Of a DNA stretch of 42,194 nucleotides, positions 40,458 to 42,194 are shown in pieces. Source of the DNA: Candidatus Binatia bacterium. GTDB lineage: Bacteria > Desulfobacterota > Binatia > UBA1149 > CAITLU01. A program made the translations under genes and the position numbers. Location of the stretch: NCBI GenBank assembly GCA_036493895.1, contig DASXOZ010000039.1:1-42194 (forward strand), read 5' to 3'. Every line of letters starts with the position of its first letter. Position 1 is the stretch's first letter. A model generated the notes under the pieces. The model searched no databases. It saw nothing but the letters and a program-made list of their open reading frames with translations, and was not told the origin of the DNA.

Positions 40458-41849
40458 CTAAGTGCCGCGACGAAGCGGCAGCGTGATCTCGAACGTCGAT
40501 CCTTCCCCCAGCCAGCCGTGAGCGTCGACGTCGCCGCCGTGGCGCCTGACGATGCGCGCAACCGTGGCCAGCCCGACTCCCGTTCCCGGAAAACGGGAAT
40601 CGCCGTGAATACGCTCGAACGGATGGAAGAGTTTGGGCCGGAAACGCGGGTCGAAGCCGATCCCGTCGTCGGTGATGCGGCAGACGATGCCGGCCTTGTT
40701 TCGCTCGCCCGCAACCGACACGTGCGCGACCTCGCGCGTGGCGGTGAACTTCCACGCGTTGCGCAGCAGGTTGTCCAGAGCGATGCGCAGCAGTGCGTGA
40801 TCGCCCTGCACGACGGGCACCGCCTCGACCGAAAGCTCGACGCGGCGATCGGGAAACTCGTTGGCGAGGTCCTCGCCGATAGTGCGGGCCAGCGCGGCCA
40901 GGTCCACCGTTTCGTAGCGAAGCGCGCCGCGGCCGACGCGTGCGAGCAGCAGCATGTCGTCGATCATGCCGTCCATGCGGCGGCTGGCCTGGCGGATCTT
41001 CGCAAGGTTGGAGCGGGCCGCGTCGTCGAGACGCCCGTCGTCGTCGTCGAGGATCATCTGCGTAAACCCCGCGATCGTCCGCAGCGGGGAACGCAGGTCG
41101 TGCGAGACCGTATAGCTGAAGCCCTCGAGCTCGCGATTGGCCATTTCGAGGTCGGCCGTGCGCTCGGCGACGCGGCGCTCGAGCTGGGTCCTCAGCGCGG
41201 CCAGCTCGAGGTCGCTGGCCCGCGCTTCGGCCAGCCTTTGCTCCAGGCTGCGGCGCGAGGCGTCGAGGAAGTGCGCGATGTACGTCGTCAGCGCAAGGAG
41301 CGTCGCCATCGTGGCGCCGGCATCGAAGCCGATGTGGCGGACGCCGGTAGTGTGGTCGACGATCGTGGATGCGACGAGGAGGCTCAGTCCTGCCGTCGCC
41401 GACACGGCTCCCTGAGCCAGCGCGCCCCAGGGAATCAGCACCGAGCTCAGGCTCGTCAGCGCGAGCACGAGCAGGATCATCGGAAACGCGTCGGCGCGAA
41501 CCACCGAGATCGCCACACCGATTGCGAACTGGACCGCGAGCGCACCGATCGTGATAGAAAGCGTGTTGCGCCGCGAACCCTCGCCGCGCAGCACATGGAC
41601 GCTGGCAAAGAGCACGCCAAGGCGGATCGCGTTCAGCCCGGCGCGCAACTCGAAGGAAGGACCCTGCGAGAAAAGAAGCGTGATCGCGTAGATCGACTGC
41701 GCGATCGCAAGGAACCACAGGCTGTCGCGCGCCCGCTCCCGAAGCGGTGGGAGAAGCAGGCGGTCGACCTCTTCCCGCGCCGGGACGGTCGCCACGGTTT
41801 CGACCTCGACGCTCTTCGCGCCGACAAGGGGAATGGCATCTGCTCGCAT
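40458..41849 (-). CDS. Membrane sensor histidine kinase
   Basis: A 463-residue kinase. Residues about 40-225 carry roughly six hydrophobic spans (FLAIAQSIYAITLLF, LGVLFASVHVL, ITIGALAVQFAIGVAIS, ILLVLALTSLSSVLI, and others) with no clear family match. A coiled segment leads to His250 in FSYTVSHDLRSPLRTIAGFTQMILDDD; the ATPase domain includes NLLRNAWKFT, DDGIGFDPRFRPKLFHPFERIHGDSRFPGTGVGLATVARI. No receiver or PAS is present. ATG 41849 was chosen because the open frame beyond it enters the tRNA-Pro promoter region and gene. It is convergent with the aminotransferase gene, with a 55-bp gap. Confidence 0.9.
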   Translation of the reverse strand: MRADAIPLVGAKSVEVETVATVPAREEVDRLLLPPLRERARDSLWFLAIAQSIYAITLLFSQGPSFELRAGLNAIRLGVLFASVHVLRGEGSRRNTLSITIGALAVQFAIGVAISVVRADAFPMILLVLALTSLSSVLIPWGALAQGAVSATAGLSLLVASTIVDHTTGVRHIGFDAGATMATLLALTTYIAHFLDASRRSLEQRLAEARASDLELAALRTQLERRVAERTADLEMANRELEGFSYTVSHDLRSPLRTIAGFTQMILDDDDGRLDDAARSNLAKIRQASRRMDGMIDDMLLLARVGRGALRYETVDLAALARTIGEDLANEFPDRRVELSVEAVPVVQGDHALLRIALDNLLRNAWKFTATREVAHVSVAGERNKAGIVCRITDDGIGFDPRFRPKLFHPFERIHGDSRFPGTGVGLATVARIVRRHGGDVDAHGWLGEGSTFEITLPLRRGT

Positions 41850-41934
41850 CGCGAAGCGCGGCGCCGCGGGCCAGGCCTCAGCGTCGCTCGGACGGCATTC
41901 GTAGCGCCCTCGGGCCTCCCAGTCGACCACGCGA

Positions 41935-41963
41935 TTGAAACTGTCGCTTCGGCGCGAAATACT
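41935..41963 (+). promoter_or_regulatory. Sigma70-type promoter of tRNA-Pro
   Basis: TTGAAA (41935-41940), 17-bp spacer, AATACT (41958-41963). The -35 matches at five of six and the -10 at four of six positions. The tRNA begins nine bases later, fitting a start near 41970. Confidence 0.65.
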
Positions 41964-41970
41964 GCAATTT

Positions 41971-42048
<78 letters not shown>

Positions 42049-42119
42049 TTTTTCCGCCGCGTCCGTTCCGGGTCGATCGTCCGGATCGGCCGTTTGCGGA
42101 AGCGATGACGTCACTTCAC

Positions 42120-42194
42120 GCGCCCGTAGCTCAGTCGGATAGAGCACCGGCCTTCTAAGCCGGTGGTCGCTGGTTCGAATCCAGCCGGGCGCAC
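42120..42194 (+). tRNA. tRNA-Arg (anticodon TCT), 3' end cut by window
   Basis: The acceptor stem GCGCCCG (42120-42126) pairs with CGGGCGC (42186-42192), followed by A and C at the edge; the remaining 3' bases lie outside the window. The anticodon stem CCGGC/GCCGG holds the loop CTTCTAA, giving TCT (arginine). D and T arms are normal (GGTTCGAAT). Confidence 0.96.

Overview
The window is 42 kb of uniformly GC-rich, gene-dense bacterial chromosome. I find 35 protein genes (one cut by the left edge), two tRNA genes (one cut by the right edge), and several intergenic repeats and structured leaders. I see no phage, plasmid, CRISPR array or insertion-sequence transposase. An AmpG permease, an ADP-heptose-type glycosyltransferase, a lipoprotein, a DUF1329 protein and a secreted haem protein with thrombospondin type 3 repeats point to a Gram-negative cell. 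The mix of acyl-CoA ligase, enoyl-CoA hydratase, epoxide-hydrolase-like enzymes, diiron protein and many sensor kinases suits Myxococcota, Desulfobacterota or Binatota-type environmental bacteria. That lineage call is an inference; there is no marker gene here to settle it.

Layout. 0-4 kb: end of a lipase maturation factor family gene, a nitroreductase, AmpG, and a convergent epoxide-hydrolase-like enzyme. 4-6 kb: a tight two-gene agmatine-to-putrescine operon (agmatine deiminase, N-carbamoylputrescine amidase). 6-9 kb: an FMN-binding protein divergent from a TIGR01777 epimerase/SRPBCC fusion, then a diiron ferritin-like protein behind an unusual leader. 9-13 kb: enoyl-CoA hydratase, universal stress protein, cupin, alpha/beta hydrolase coupled to a PPOX-class flavin/F420 protein. 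13-18 kb: DUF1329 protein divergent from a 1047-residue secreted beta-propeller/cytochrome-like protein. 18-22 kb: an FAD oxidoreductase translationally coupled to an ECF41-like sigma factor, convergent with an acyl-CoA ligase. 22-25 kb: a Coq4-like membrane protein, a serine hydrolase, a small secreted protein and a compositionally odd membrane protein. 25-29 kb: thiol peroxidase, a HerA-type ATPase and a repeat-rich lipoprotein. 29-33 kb: glycosyltransferase 9 with DUF4254, another alpha/beta hydrolase, RNase PH. 33-42 kb: three sensor histidine kinases and one response regulator interleaved with rdgB and a DegT-type aminotransferase, ending in tRNA-Pro and tRNA-Arg.

Four leaders carry short tandem repeats (periods of 11, 31, 27 and 9 bp) just upstream of start codons; in two of them the start codon itself lies inside the last repeat unit. 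The most striking is the 31-bp repeat ahead of the diiron protein gene, which can form two mutually exclusive hairpins around its ribosome binding site. A long palindrome with a shared core occurs at two loci 23 kb apart and resembles REP elements. Other candidates for new biology are the Coq4-like protein with added membrane segments, the sigma factor/oxidoreductase unit, and the secreted dihaem protein.
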